DNA of 5,126 nt from Candidatus Borrarchaeota archaeon (lineage in GTDB: Archaea; Asgardarchaeota; Sifarchaeia; Borrarchaeales; Borrarchaeaceae). Below are positions 1 to 5,117 of the stretch, piece by piece. Location: contig JAEORY010000330.1 of the NCBI GenBank assembly GCA_016840645.1, positions 1 to 5,126 of the forward strand, written 5' to 3'. The position numbers and the translations under genes are program-made. Position 1 is the stretch's first letter; every line of letters starts with the position of its first letter. The notes under the pieces were generated by a model that was not told the DNA's origin, did no database searches, and saw nothing but the letters and a program-made list of their open reading frames with translations.

Positions 1-72
1 TATTCTATAGAACCGGTACAACTGAAAAAGGACACCTTCTGGACCGACTGGCACAGAACTACTCTTTCTCAT
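1..72 (-). CDS. Possible 5' end of a small gene running off the window
   Basis: An ATG at 72-70 on the minus strand opens a frame that stays open to the window edge and begins MRKSSSVPVGPEG. It is preceded at the right distance by GAAGGGGTG (plus-strand positions 77-85), which resembles a Shine-Dalgarno site, and this is the main support. Only 24 codons are visible and I recognise no family. Two plus-strand frames are also open here (1-90 and 3-122), so the open frame alone means little. It would lie downstream of, and in the same direction as, the cold-shock gene, about 150 bases away. Confidence 0.3.
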   Translation of the reverse strand, partial: MRKSSSVPVGPEGVLFQLYRFYRI

Positions 73-199
73 TGTGCACCCCTTCAATAGAGCTATCAAT
101 TAATGCGGTTAGTTTGATGTGAATTAATTTTCAGAAAAATGAACGTAAGAATATCCTTCCTTCCATTCTATTAATCTTCGACATATTCACATTGCGGAA

Positions 200-222
200 G
201 GCTTTACAATGTTTATAAAGCC
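200..222 (-). terminator. Hairpin just after the cold-shock gene
   Basis: The arms GGCTTTA (200-206) and TAAAGCC (216-222) form a perfect 7-bp stem with a 9-base loop, starting three bases past the stop codon of the minus-strand cold-shock gene. No U tract follows on that strand, so it is not a classical intrinsic terminator. It may protect or end the 3' end of the mRNA. The inverted repeat is seen directly; the function is inferred. Confidence 0.4.
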
Positions 223-225
223 AGT

Positions 226-423
226 TTACTCAATTATCCTGAGATTGATGGCTTTCGGACCCTTATATGAACTTTCTACGTCGAATTCGACTTTTTGTCC
301 TTCTTTGAGATCATGTGCACCTTTTATTTCTGAATTGTGAATAAAAACGTCATCTCCGCCTGTGTCTGGTGTTATAAATCCGAATCCTTTGAAATCTAGC
401 CATTTTTTGACAGTACCCTGCAA
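226..423 (-). CDS. Cold-shock domain protein (CspA family)
   Basis: This 65-residue protein is a single cold-shock domain, the usual length for the family. These proteins form a five-stranded OB-fold barrel that binds single-stranded RNA or DNA and acts as an RNA chaperone in the cytoplasm. The RNP1 motif KGFGFI lies at residues 12-17 and the RNP2-like motif DVFIHN at 25-30, with the conserved G-x-V-E-F-D strand near 42-48 and the C-terminal [11 protein letters not shown] strand at 54-64. The N-terminal segment reads VKKWLDFKG rather than the common VKWFNxxKG, so the tryptophan is shifted by one and the phenylalanine is lost; the length up to RNP1 is unchanged. The start is TTG at 423-421, chosen because AGGAGGTGA (plus positions 430-438) lies six bases upstream and because the domain begins at MQGTV. 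The family call is secure; the physiological role is unknown. Confidence 0.95.
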   Translation of the reverse strand: MQGTVKKWLDFKGFGFITPDTGGDDVFIHNSEIKGAHDLKEGQKVEFDVESSYKGPKAINLRIIE

Positions 424-429
424 AACAAG

Positions 430-438
430 TCACCTCCT
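430..438 (-). promoter_or_regulatory. Ribosome binding site fixing a TTG start
   Basis: Read on the minus strand the bases are AGGAGGTGA, a full match to the archaeal anti-Shine-Dalgarno sequence. It lies six bases from the TTG at 423-421, which has no ATG alternative nearby, and so decides the start of the cold-shock gene. Confidence 0.85.
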
Positions 439-440
439 AC

Positions 441-717
441 TAAACGAACTAAATCAACAAAAAAAGTTAACTAAAAATGTCAATAAAAAAACTCTTTTTC
501 GTTCATATGCGAGGCAGCGCTTTTAAATCTTTGGTTCGACCAAAAAACTTTAGATCTTTTGAAATTAAAATCTTAGAGCACAAAAGGGATGTTCTATAGT
601 AGGACACCTTTAAGTATTAATAGAGTCCTCAAAATTCTTGTTCATCTTCCCGAAGTATGCAAATTCAATAGAACCAAGCTTATAAAACTTTTGTTAGAAG
701 TTACCCTACGACTTTAG
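441..717. other. Gene-free AT-rich stretch between the cold-shock gene and the tnpB element
   Basis: No coding frame is convincing here. The stretch holds the cold-shock promoter region, the palindrome at 530-544, the sequence ACCTTTAAGTA (606-616) that recurs at 2441-2451, and a weak AGGAC/GTCCT inverted repeat (601-605, 625-629) that could be part of an element's left-end hairpin. A TTATAAAA box (680-687) lies near its end. The left boundary of the insertion sequence probably falls in this stretch, but I cannot place it exactly. Confidence 0.5.
521..544 (-). promoter_or_regulatory. Candidate promoter of the cold-shock gene with adjoining palindrome
   Basis: On the minus strand ATTTAAAA (521-528) is a good archaeal TATA box. 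It would start transcription near 497 and leave a leader of about 70 bases before the TTG start, in keeping with the long leaders of many cold-shock mRNAs. The perfect inverted repeat TTTGGT-TCG-ACCAAA (530-544) lies immediately upstream, where the BRE element would be, and could be an operator. A second AT-rich box (482-491) could serve instead. No experiment supports either choice. Confidence 0.35.
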
Positions 718-744
718 ATGGTGAGGGGGATTTTCACTTTTACC

Positions 745-767
745 AGGGTCTCTCCTCCTTTAAATAG
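745..767 (+). promoter_or_regulatory. Promoter of the first tnpB (TATA TTTAAATA)
   Basis: AGGGTCTCTC (745-754) is followed by TTTAAATA (759-766), a strong archaeal TATA box. Transcription would begin near 787-792, upstream of GTG 817 and ATG 826 but downstream of the ATG at 718, which argues for the shorter protein. The same two blocks, spaced one base further apart, precede the second tnpB at 3796-3819. Confidence 0.6.
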
Positions 768-825
768 TTCTTCTGAAATAACTACTTGGGGTATAAGTAC
801 CAGTAAAAGGGTCTACGTGAAACCC

Positions 826-2106
826 ATGAAATTGACACAGAAAATCAGGATCTTTCCAACACCCGAACAGGAGATAGTGCTCTGGAAACTTTCAGAGAAG
901 TGCAGACTCATCTACAACTTTGCTCTTGCTGAGAGAAAGAACGCCTATAAAAACGGGATAAAGGGTGTAAACTATCGCACACAGCAAAACGACCTGCCAC
1001 GCCTCAAAGAGCAATTTCCCGAGTACAAGTGGGTGTATTCTAAGGTGTTACAGTTTACGCTGAGGTTGTTAGCCGCCGATTATGAGTCGTTTTTTGCCCT
1101 TCGGAAAAATGGGCACCCCGATGCCCGCCCCCCGCGATTCAAAGGAAAACATTACTTCACCACCATTATCTATAACCAGTCGGGATTCAAGTATAAACAC
1201 GGAAAGGTTATGTTTTCCCATAAATATAATGTTGTGCCTTTGAAGTTTAATATCCCTGACAAATTCTCTTTTGACGACAAGAAGGTAAAACAGATTGCCA
1301 TCTCCGCACAGAGAAAGCGGTATTTTGTGACCATCACCTACGAGTTGGAAGAATCCCCCGATGTGGATAACGGGCTGTACCAGGCCATAGATCTGGGGAT
1401 TACAAACATCGTTACGGCGGTAAATTCTCAGGGGAAGTTCTTGGTGGTGAACAACCAGCGGCCAGACACATACTGGAATCCCAAAATCGCCGAAGTACAA
1501 GCACGGCGAGATAGGTGCAAGAAGTTCAGCAATAGATGGAAACAACTTAACAATATCAAACGCAAATACGAACAGAAACGCGACAATCAAATAAAGGATT
1601 TCCAGCACAAACTCAGTAAGAAGTTGGTAGAGAACACTAGGGCTAACACCCTCGTCGTGGGCGAATTGGAAGTCAAAAAGATGGCACAGTCAAAAACAGT
1701 GCCGCAATCAATGAGGCAGGGGTTAAACAGCGCTACAGAGAGCACGGGTACGCTGGGGCGGTTCGTTCAATTTCTAACCTACAAATCGAAACGGATAGGT
1801 AAAAGACTAATAGAATTTGACGAACGCAATACCTCCAGAGAGTGCCATGTGTGCGGTAAACTCCATCCTATGCCAATATGGCAACGAGTTATGAGCTGTG
1901 AGTGTGGTAACGTGATTGCTAGAGACAAAAATAGTTGTGTGGTACTCATGAAACGTTACCTATCACAAAATGCCAAGTGGACAGGCTATCGAGCGTTTCT
2001 TGATAATCTGCGACACACAGCCAAAGGTAAAACGAAAGTCCCCAGTCCCAGTTATGGATATGGTTCGGATGACTCGCAGGAAGCCCCATCCGTCAGAGTA
2101 GGGTAG
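826..2106 (+). CDS. tnpB: TnpB RNA-guided nuclease (IS1341 type), canonical RuvC site
   Basis: TnpB proteins are compact omega-RNA-guided DNA endonucleases related to Cas12; they cut at the site vacated by their insertion sequence and so favour its retention. From ATG 826 the protein is 426 residues, within the usual range. Residues 1-30 (MKLTQKIRIFPTPEQ... CRLIYNF) match the typical TnpB N-terminal helical domain. The RuvC-I aspartate is D189 in AIDLGITN, the RuvC-II glutamate E280 in VVGELE, and the RuvC-III aspartate D367 in ARDKNS. A zinc-finger C-x-x-C (340, 343) and C-x-C (358, 360) lies between the last two. The full catalytic triad suggests an active nuclease. An upstream in-frame ATG at 718 would add 36 residues, but they lie across the TATA box and do not resemble TnpB, so I reject it; GTG 817 remains possible. 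The tail EAPSVRVG is read through the right-end hairpin of the element. Confidence 0.93.
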   Translation: MKLTQKIRIFPTPEQEIVLWKLSEKCRLIYNFALAERKNAYKNGIKGVNYRTQQNDLPRLKEQFPEYKWVYSKVLQFTLRLLAADYESFFALRKNGHPDARPPRFKGKHYFTTIIYNQSGFKYKHGKVMFSHKYNVVPLKFNIPDKFSFDDKKVKQIAISAQRKRYFVTITYELEESPDVDNGLYQAIDLGITNIVTAVNSQGKFLVVNNQRPDTYWNPKIAEVQARRDRCKKFSNRWKQLNNIKRKYEQKRDNQIKDFQHKLSKKLVENTRANTLVVGELEVKKMAQSKTVPQSMRQGLNSATESTGTLGRFVQFLTYKSKRIGKRLIEFDERNTSRECHVCGKLHPMPIWQRVMSCECGNVIARDKNSCVVLMKRYLSQNAKWTGYRAFLDNLRHTAKGKTKVPSPSYGYGSDDSQEAPSVRVG

Positions 2107-2113
2107 TTCACAT
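1960..2113 (+). ncRNA. Likely omega-RNA overlapping the tnpB 3' end
   Basis: In IS605/IS1341 elements the guide scaffold is made from the 3' end of tnpB through the right end, followed by a guide copied from flanking DNA. The terminal part is visible here: GGAAGCC (2079-2085), a weak stem pairing CCC (2084-2086) with GGG (2101-2103), and the end GGTAGTTCACATC. The guide would begin around 2114. The 5' limit given is nominal, since the processing site cannot be read from sequence. Confidence 0.5.
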
Positions 2114-2137
2114 CTTTGTTTTTGATGAGACATTTTC

Positions 2138-2151
2138 GTTCTTTTTTGAAC
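2138..2151 (+). terminator. Oligo-T terminator candidate after tnpB
   Basis: GTTC-TTTTTT-GAAC (2138-2151) is a perfect 4-bp inverted repeat around six T residues, preceded by another T-rich run (2115-2124). Archaeal RNA polymerase terminates at such oligo-T tracts. This would end tnpB/omega-RNA transcription about 25-35 bases past the element end, enough to include a guide. Confidence 0.4.
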
Positions 2152-2440
2152 CTAAAATCCTAAAGCGAAAATCAGAAAAATGTTGATCTAATGGCAAGGA
2201 GGACTTTACTACATCCATAAAACTCAATTTAAGAAACTAATTATTGTTACGTCAACGTTCTCTCAAGAGAAAAAAGGAAATATTTTTCTTTATTTCGATC
2301 TGTAAAATCTCTTTGCGCTTTTTTCTTTCCTAGATTCCACCAATCTCTGTGTGTTACATTTATCATTTCTCCGCAAGAAGACCCCTCAACTTGTTGGGGG
2401 ATGACTTGTGTGACTTGTTTCACTTTCACGATACTCGGTA
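2152..2440. other. Gene-free stretch with one element-like hairpin
   Basis: I find no gene here. It holds a short inverted repeat TTCTCT-CA-AGAGAA (2258-2271), a pyrimidine-rich run (2318-2333), and at 2383-2400 a strong hairpin, CCCTCAAC-TT-GTTGGGGG, framed by GAAG (2377-2380) and GGATGACT (2399-2406). The last block also occurs near the 3' end of the first tnpB (2067-2074), which hints that this is another worn fragment of a related element. Confidence 0.45.
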
Positions 2441-2618
2441 ACCTTTAAGTACGGTTTCGCATATATCATACGTAGAATCGATTTGAGGTCACACTCGCCG
2501 GTTCTCAAATTCACATCAAGTTCAGGGCAGGAACTGCCCGTAGAGCCTGTTTGACATGTCCCGTTGGGGAATGAGTGATTTAGGAAGCCATACAACTTGT
2601 TGAATGGTAGTTCACATC
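2441..2618 (+). mobile_element. tnpB-less or decayed IS1341-type remnant with omega-RNA-like 3' end
   Basis: GGAAGCC (2583-2589), exactly 16 bases, then GGTAGTTCACATC (2606-2618) repeats the right end of the first tnpB element with identical spacing. The middle 16 bases differ but still fold: CCAT-A-CAAC-TT-GTTG-A-ATGG (2588-2607), a better stem than in the tnpB copy. The frame equivalent to the TnpB tail reads E-A-I-Q-L-V-E-W-stop, the same length as EAPSVRVG-stop, but stop codons and a shift interrupt it upstream. The frame from 2513 reads TSSSGQELPVEPV, which resembles TnpB C-terminal tails as I remember them. ACCTTTAAGTA (2441-2451) matches 606-616 and may mark the left end or a TATA box. 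The right end is well supported; the left limit is a guess. Confidence 0.6.
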
Positions 2619-2692
2619 GCTGATTTGCATATAGGTGTAAAAAGTATTCTCTTAAGAAATTTGAAGATACTACGGTAGGAGAGGATACAAAA

Positions 2693-2701
2693 GGAAGTGA
2701 T
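2693..2701 (+). promoter_or_regulatory. Ribosome binding site of the GYD-domain gene
   Basis: GGAAGTGAT differs by one base from the ideal GGAGGTGAT and lies three bases before ATG 2705, so this start is well supported. A plausible but weak TATA-like box (CTTAAGAAATTT, 2651-2662) lies further upstream, just past the element remnant. Confidence 0.7.
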
Positions 2702-2704
2702 AGA

Positions 2705-2971
2705 ATGATCTTTATCACCTTGATTAGATGCAGGAAGAAGCCAACAGATGAATTGATTACTCAGTTAGGGAAACTCGATGAGCAGATGGTTAAAGAGGGC
2801 AGCAAGATCTTAGGCATGTACTGGACCCTGGGCAGGTATGACGGCGTTTTAATAATGGAGGGAAAGGATGAGAAAGCAGCTCTGAAGGCCCTCATGCGAT
2901 GGGGTGACATAATCTCATCGCAGACTCTCGTCGCGGTGACCAGAGAGGAAGCCATCAAACTCCTTCAGTAG
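2705..2971 (+). CDS. GYD-domain protein
   Basis: This 88-residue cytoplasmic protein matches the GYD-domain family, small alpha/beta proteins of the dimeric alpha-beta-barrel type found in many archaea and bacteria, usually about 90-105 residues. The first strand is MIFITLIRCR (1-10) and a helix of the type PTDELITQLGKLDEQMVKEG follows (13-32). The signature LGRYDGVLIMEGKDEKAA (42-59) carries the family G-x-Y-D motif as GRYD (43-46). A second helix is followed by the strand SSQTLVAVT (71-79). No catalytic residues are established for the family and the substrate is unknown, so no pathway can be given. It is monocistronic, with an IS remnant upstream and a convergent gene 45 bases downstream. 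Confidence 0.85.
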   Translation: MIFITLIRCRKKPTDELITQLGKLDEQMVKEGSKILGMYWTLGRYDGVLIMEGKDEKAALKALMRWGDIISSQTLVAVTREEAIKLLQ

Positions 2972-2991
2972 CTGTCAAAACGGCAGGGCTA
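2969..2991. terminator. Stem-loop between two convergent genes
   Basis: CTGTC (2972-2976) pairs with GGCAG (2982-2986) around the loop AAAAC, with one G-U pair, and the flanking TAG (2969-2971) can pair with CTA (2989-2991) across a two-base bulge. It overlaps the GYD-gene stop codon and lies 25 bases past the stop of the opposite gene, so it could limit read-through from both sides. There is no clear U tract on either strand. Confidence 0.35.
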
Positions 2992-3016
2992 GGAAGATGC
3001 CATCGGTTTTGCGAGC

Positions 3017-3505
3017 CTAAAGTGGTTCATAATAGTTACCACGGTCATTCTCTTTGGCCAATTCATAACTATGATTGCAGTGATCGTCACCTTGCATTAA
3101 TGTTTTAGTACGTGTGAATGTGATTTCTGGCCAGAAAACCTTGGCTTCGCCAAAATCTAGAGCGCAATGTAAAGCATGGCCTATCTCTGGATAACCATGA
3201 CCTCGATAAAAGTCAGCATAGCGACAACGCTTGATCCTGACAGCAAAACGGCTTTCCAAATCTTCTAACACGTCGTACTCTAGGATACCTGGATCAGCAG
3301 CTGAGACACTGTACGCCGAGTGGCCAAATACTTCAGCAGGGCGTTTAGGTGGATTCTTGGTCGATAATTCTCGCATTCGCTCCTGGTGGACAGAGAGACG
3401 AGCTCGTCGCGCAATTTCTATGACATTTTCGCCAAATTGGTTTCGCAACCTGACTAGAATTTCCAGTTGTTCTTCGAGAAATTTTTCTTCATTAGCCCAT
3501 TTCAA
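3017..3505 (-). CDS. L-2-amino-thiazoline-4-carboxylic acid hydrolase-like protein
   Basis: This 162-residue protein resembles the ATC hydrolase family. The founding bacterial enzymes open 2-amino-thiazoline-4-carboxylate on the route to L-cysteine; many archaeal and clostridial homologues have no known substrate. Family-like features are the helical N-terminus ending LRNQFGEN-VIEIARRA (20-36), the strand RCRYADFYRGHGYPEIGHALHCALDFG (93-119), and the C-terminal block ITFTRTKTLMQGDDHCNHSYEL (128-149), whose G-D-D-x-C is typical. Cysteines 94, 114 and 143 lie in the conserved part and could form the active site, which is inference. The start is TTG 3505-3503, supported by GGAGGGG (3514-3520) eight bases upstream; the next in-frame ATG is far inside. 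No cysteine-pathway gene is adjacent, so the true reaction is open. Confidence 0.75.
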   Translation of the reverse strand: MKWANEEKFLEEQLEILVRLRNQFGENVIEIARRARLSVHQERMRELSTKNPPKRPAEVFGHSAYSVSAADPGILEYDVLEDLESRFAVRIKRCRYADFYRGHGYPEIGHALHCALDFGEAKVFWPEITFTRTKTLMQGDDHCNHSYELAKENDRGNYYEPL

Positions 3506-3513
3506 AGTCTTAA

Positions 3514-3520
3514 CCCCTCC
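3514..3520 (-). promoter_or_regulatory. Ribosome binding site fixing a TTG start
   Basis: On the minus strand GGAGGGG lies eight bases before TTG 3505-3503. It supports this start for the ATC-hydrolase-like gene, making it the second gene in the window to start at TTG behind a strong binding site. Confidence 0.6.
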
Positions 3521-3545
3521 ATCCTTTTTCTAAATATTGTTCGTA

Positions 3546-3555
3546 GATTTAAACT
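3546..3555. promoter_or_regulatory. TTTAAA box in a divergent intergenic gap
   Basis: TTTAAA (3548-3553) reads the same on both strands. On the minus strand it would start transcription near 3523, just before the binding site of the ATC-hydrolase-like gene. On the plus strand it would start near 3578, about 12 bases before the small ORF at 3590. A palindrome TGAGA-G-TCTCA (3578-3588) sits at that plus-strand start and could be an operator. Position and symmetry are seen; function is inferred. Confidence 0.4.
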
Positions 3556-3589
3556 AAAAGGTTTTGTTAGAATCAAATGAGAGTCTCAC

Positions 3590-3796
3590 ATGATGAACAC
3601 TGCAGAGGTGCTTAAACTCCTGCGACGCTACCGCTGGCTCGCAGAAGGATTCATTCGGCGTAAAACGATGGGAACATCATATTACTACTGTGATGCAACT
3701 GTTTATCGGTCACTTACCTTAGCTCAAGAAGAAAGCCACTCCTTTAGTGGTGAAATGATTTGCGGAAGCTCATATTCACATGCATCACTTTCCTAA
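3590..3796 (+). CDS. Small unrecognised ORF upstream of the second tnpB
   Basis: The frame encodes 68 residues from ATG 3590, or 67 from ATG 3593. I do not recognise a family. Residues 3-24 (NTAEVLKLLRRYRWLAEGFIRR) form a basic amphipathic helix that could bind nucleic acid or a partner. The rest is rich in serine and tyrosine and has two cysteines (34 and 58), with no membrane segment. No Shine-Dalgarno site precedes it, which would fit a short-leader transcript from the TTTAAA box at 3548. It ends at the first base of the AGGGTCTCTC block upstream of the second tnpB. It may be a real host gene, a passenger between left-end sequences of the element, or a chance frame; the basic helix favours a real product only weakly. 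Confidence 0.35.
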   Translation: MMNTAEVLKLLRRYRWLAEGFIRRKTMGTSYYYCDATVYRSLTLAQEESHSFSGEMICGSSYSHASLS

Positions 3797-3819
3797 GGGT
3801 CTCTCTTAAACTTAAATAG
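3796..3819 (+). promoter_or_regulatory. Promoter of the second tnpB, probably leaderless
   Basis: AGGGTCTCTC (3796-3805) is followed by CTTAAATA (3811-3818), an archaeal TATA box. Its centre lies about 28 bases before ATG 3843, so the transcript would begin at or near the start codon. No Shine-Dalgarno site is present, in agreement with leaderless translation. Confidence 0.6.
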
Positions 3820-3842
3820 CGTTTGTCACCCTTACTTCTTTG

Positions 3843-5117
3843 ATGATTAGAGTTACAAGAACCGAGCACATCTGGTTGAAACCAACTACCACCCTTAGTC
3901 ACTTGTGTCATCTCTCAAAAAATTTGTACAATGAAGCTAACTACACGATTAAGCAGTCATTGAAAGCTCAGGGAATCTGGATACGCTACAACGAACTCTA
4001 CCATCAATTAAAACGCAGCACCAATTATCGACAATTACCAGCGCAAACATCCCAACAAACACTTCAACTTCTCGACAAAGCATGGAAATCCTTTTTTAAC
4101 GCGATTAAAGAATGGAAACAACACCCGAAGAAATTCAAGAAGAAACTACGACCACCAAAATACAAGAAGAAGAATGGCGAATATGTGTTAGTGTTCACCA
4201 ACCAGCAATGTCGCATCAAAAACAGCGGGGTAATTTTTCCAAAGAAAGTATCATTTGGTTTTGAAGTAAAGACACGATTAGCGGATACTACCGAGCTAAG
4301 AGAAGTGAGAATTATCCCAAAAGGAGTAGGGTATGTGTGTGAAATCGTCTACCACAAAGTGATTGCACCGAAGACACCTGACAAAACACGAATTGCAGGT
4401 ATCGATTTAGGTGTCTCTAACATCATCACTCTGGTAAACAGCATCGGCAAAAAACCGATTGTTGTTAAGGATGATGGCAGAGGGATAAAGAGTATAAATC
4501 AGTTCTATCAGAAGGAAAAAGCGCGGCTGCAAAGCATGTATGATAAGCAGGGAATACAAGACGGTAGTAAACTGAAGAGACTCCGAGTCAAGTGCGAAAG
4601 AAAGTCGAAGGATTACCTTCACAAACTCAGCAGGGCTGTCGTAACCTGTTGTGTGCAGCATGGCATCGGCAAGTTGGTGATTGGCTATAATCCTGAGTGG
4701 AAACAACAGGTGGACTTAGGCACGCGGAACAATCAAACCTTTGTGTTGATACCCTACATGAAACTCATTCACTTGATAAAATATAAGGTTGAAGAGCAGG
4801 GGATAGCGGTAGAATTGGTAGAAGAAAGTTATACCAGCAAGTGTAGTTTCCTGGATAACGAAGCCATCGAACATCACGAACAGTATCTCGGAAAGAGGAT
4901 ACGACGAGGGTTATTCAGAAGTGCACAGGGGATACTCATCAATGCCGATGTCAATGGAGCGGGTAATATAATACGAAAAAGCGATCCGAATGCCTTTACA
5001 CGAGTGAAGGCCGACGGGGTAGGAGGGTGTGTCATGGGGTTACACCCGGTGCGATGGAATGTACTACACGATGAGCTCGCACGAAGTTATTTGAACCATA
5101 TGGCTCAAATTGCATAA
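3843..5117 (+). CDS. tnpB: TnpB of the 'TSKCS/INADVNGA' subgroup with displaced RuvC-II site
   Basis: From ATG 3843 the protein has 424 residues; TTG 3840 would add one. The N-terminal domain spans about 1-175. RuvC-I is GIDLGVSN with D188, and RuvC-III is INADVNGAGNI with D369. At the RuvC-II position, KLVIGYNPEWKQ (277-288), the usual glutamate is replaced by tyrosine-asparagine. The zinc-finger region YTSKCSFLDNEAIEHHEQYLGKRI keeps a single cysteine, C334. Both traits are usual in a large TnpB subgroup rather than decay; a glutamate in VEESYTSK (E327 or E328) may supply the missing charge, which is inference. The C-terminus GLHPVRWNV is also typical. The gene is intact, so an RNA-guided nuclease is likely, though a catalytically weak or regulatory form cannot be excluded. 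There is no tnpA, and the element's right end lies at or beyond the window edge. Confidence 0.92.
   Translation: MIRVTRTEHIWLKPTTTLSHLCHLSKNLYNEANYTIKQSLKAQGIWIRYNELYHQLKRSTNYRQLPAQTSQQTLQLLDKAWKSFFNAIKEWKQHPKKFKKKLRPPKYKKKNGEYVLVFTNQQCRIKNSGVIFPKKVSFGFEVKTRLADTTELREVRIIPKGVGYVCEIVYHKVIAPKTPDKTRIAGIDLGVSNIITLVNSIGKKPIVVKDDGRGIKSINQFYQKEKARLQSMYDKQGIQDGSKLKRLRVKCERKSKDYLHKLSRAVVTCCVQHGIGKLVIGYNPEWKQQVDLGTRNNQTFVLIPYMKLIHLIKYKVEEQGIAVELVEESYTSKCSFLDNEAIEHHEQYLGKRIRRGLFRSAQGILINADVNGAGNIIRKSDPNAFTRVKADGVGGCVMGLHPVRWNVLHDELARSYLNHMAQIA

Larger units (their letters stand above)
614..2114 (+). mobile_element. IS605-family element of the IS1341 type (tnpB only)
   Basis: The element carries one tnpB and no tnpA, so it depends on a Y1 transposase in trans or is no longer mobile. 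The right end is supported by GGAAGCC, 16 bases, GGTAGTTCACATC at 2079-2114, which recurs at 2583-2618; similarity between the two copies stops after this block. The left end is uncertain. Placing it after TTTAA at 609-613 is an inference from an 11-base match to 2441-2451 and gives an element of about 1.5 kb, normal for the type. IS605-family elements make no target duplication, so flanking repeats are not expected. Confidence 0.55.

Noticed and set aside
3..38. TTCTATAG and GGACACCTT, which recur at 592-599 and 602-610
   Set aside because: The two words lie 20 bases apart in one place and 2 in the other, so they do not form one repeat; AT-rich chance matches are likely.
1..122. Plus-strand frames open from the window edge to 90 and to 122
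   Set aside because: Both are too short to separate from chance, contradict each other, and lack a recognisable protein end.
718..825. N-terminal extension of the first TnpB from ATG 718
   Set aside because: The 36 extra residues do not resemble TnpB, they cross a strong TATA box at 759-766, and the family N-terminus begins at the methionine at 826.
1069..1608. 179-codon minus-strand frame
   Set aside because: It lies wholly inside the well-supported tnpB on the other strand and its protein resembles no family; it is a shadow frame.
2247..2718. Two overlapping minus-strand frames (60 and 110 codons)
   Set aside because: They cross the element remnant and the GYD gene start, have no binding site I can see, and give protein sequence with no recognisable family. 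The remnant explains this stretch better.
3231..3533. 100-codon plus-strand frame
   Set aside because: It is antisense to the ATC-hydrolase-like gene, whose protein has clear family features.
4407..4706. 99-codon minus-strand frame
   Set aside because: It is antisense to the second tnpB with no independent support.
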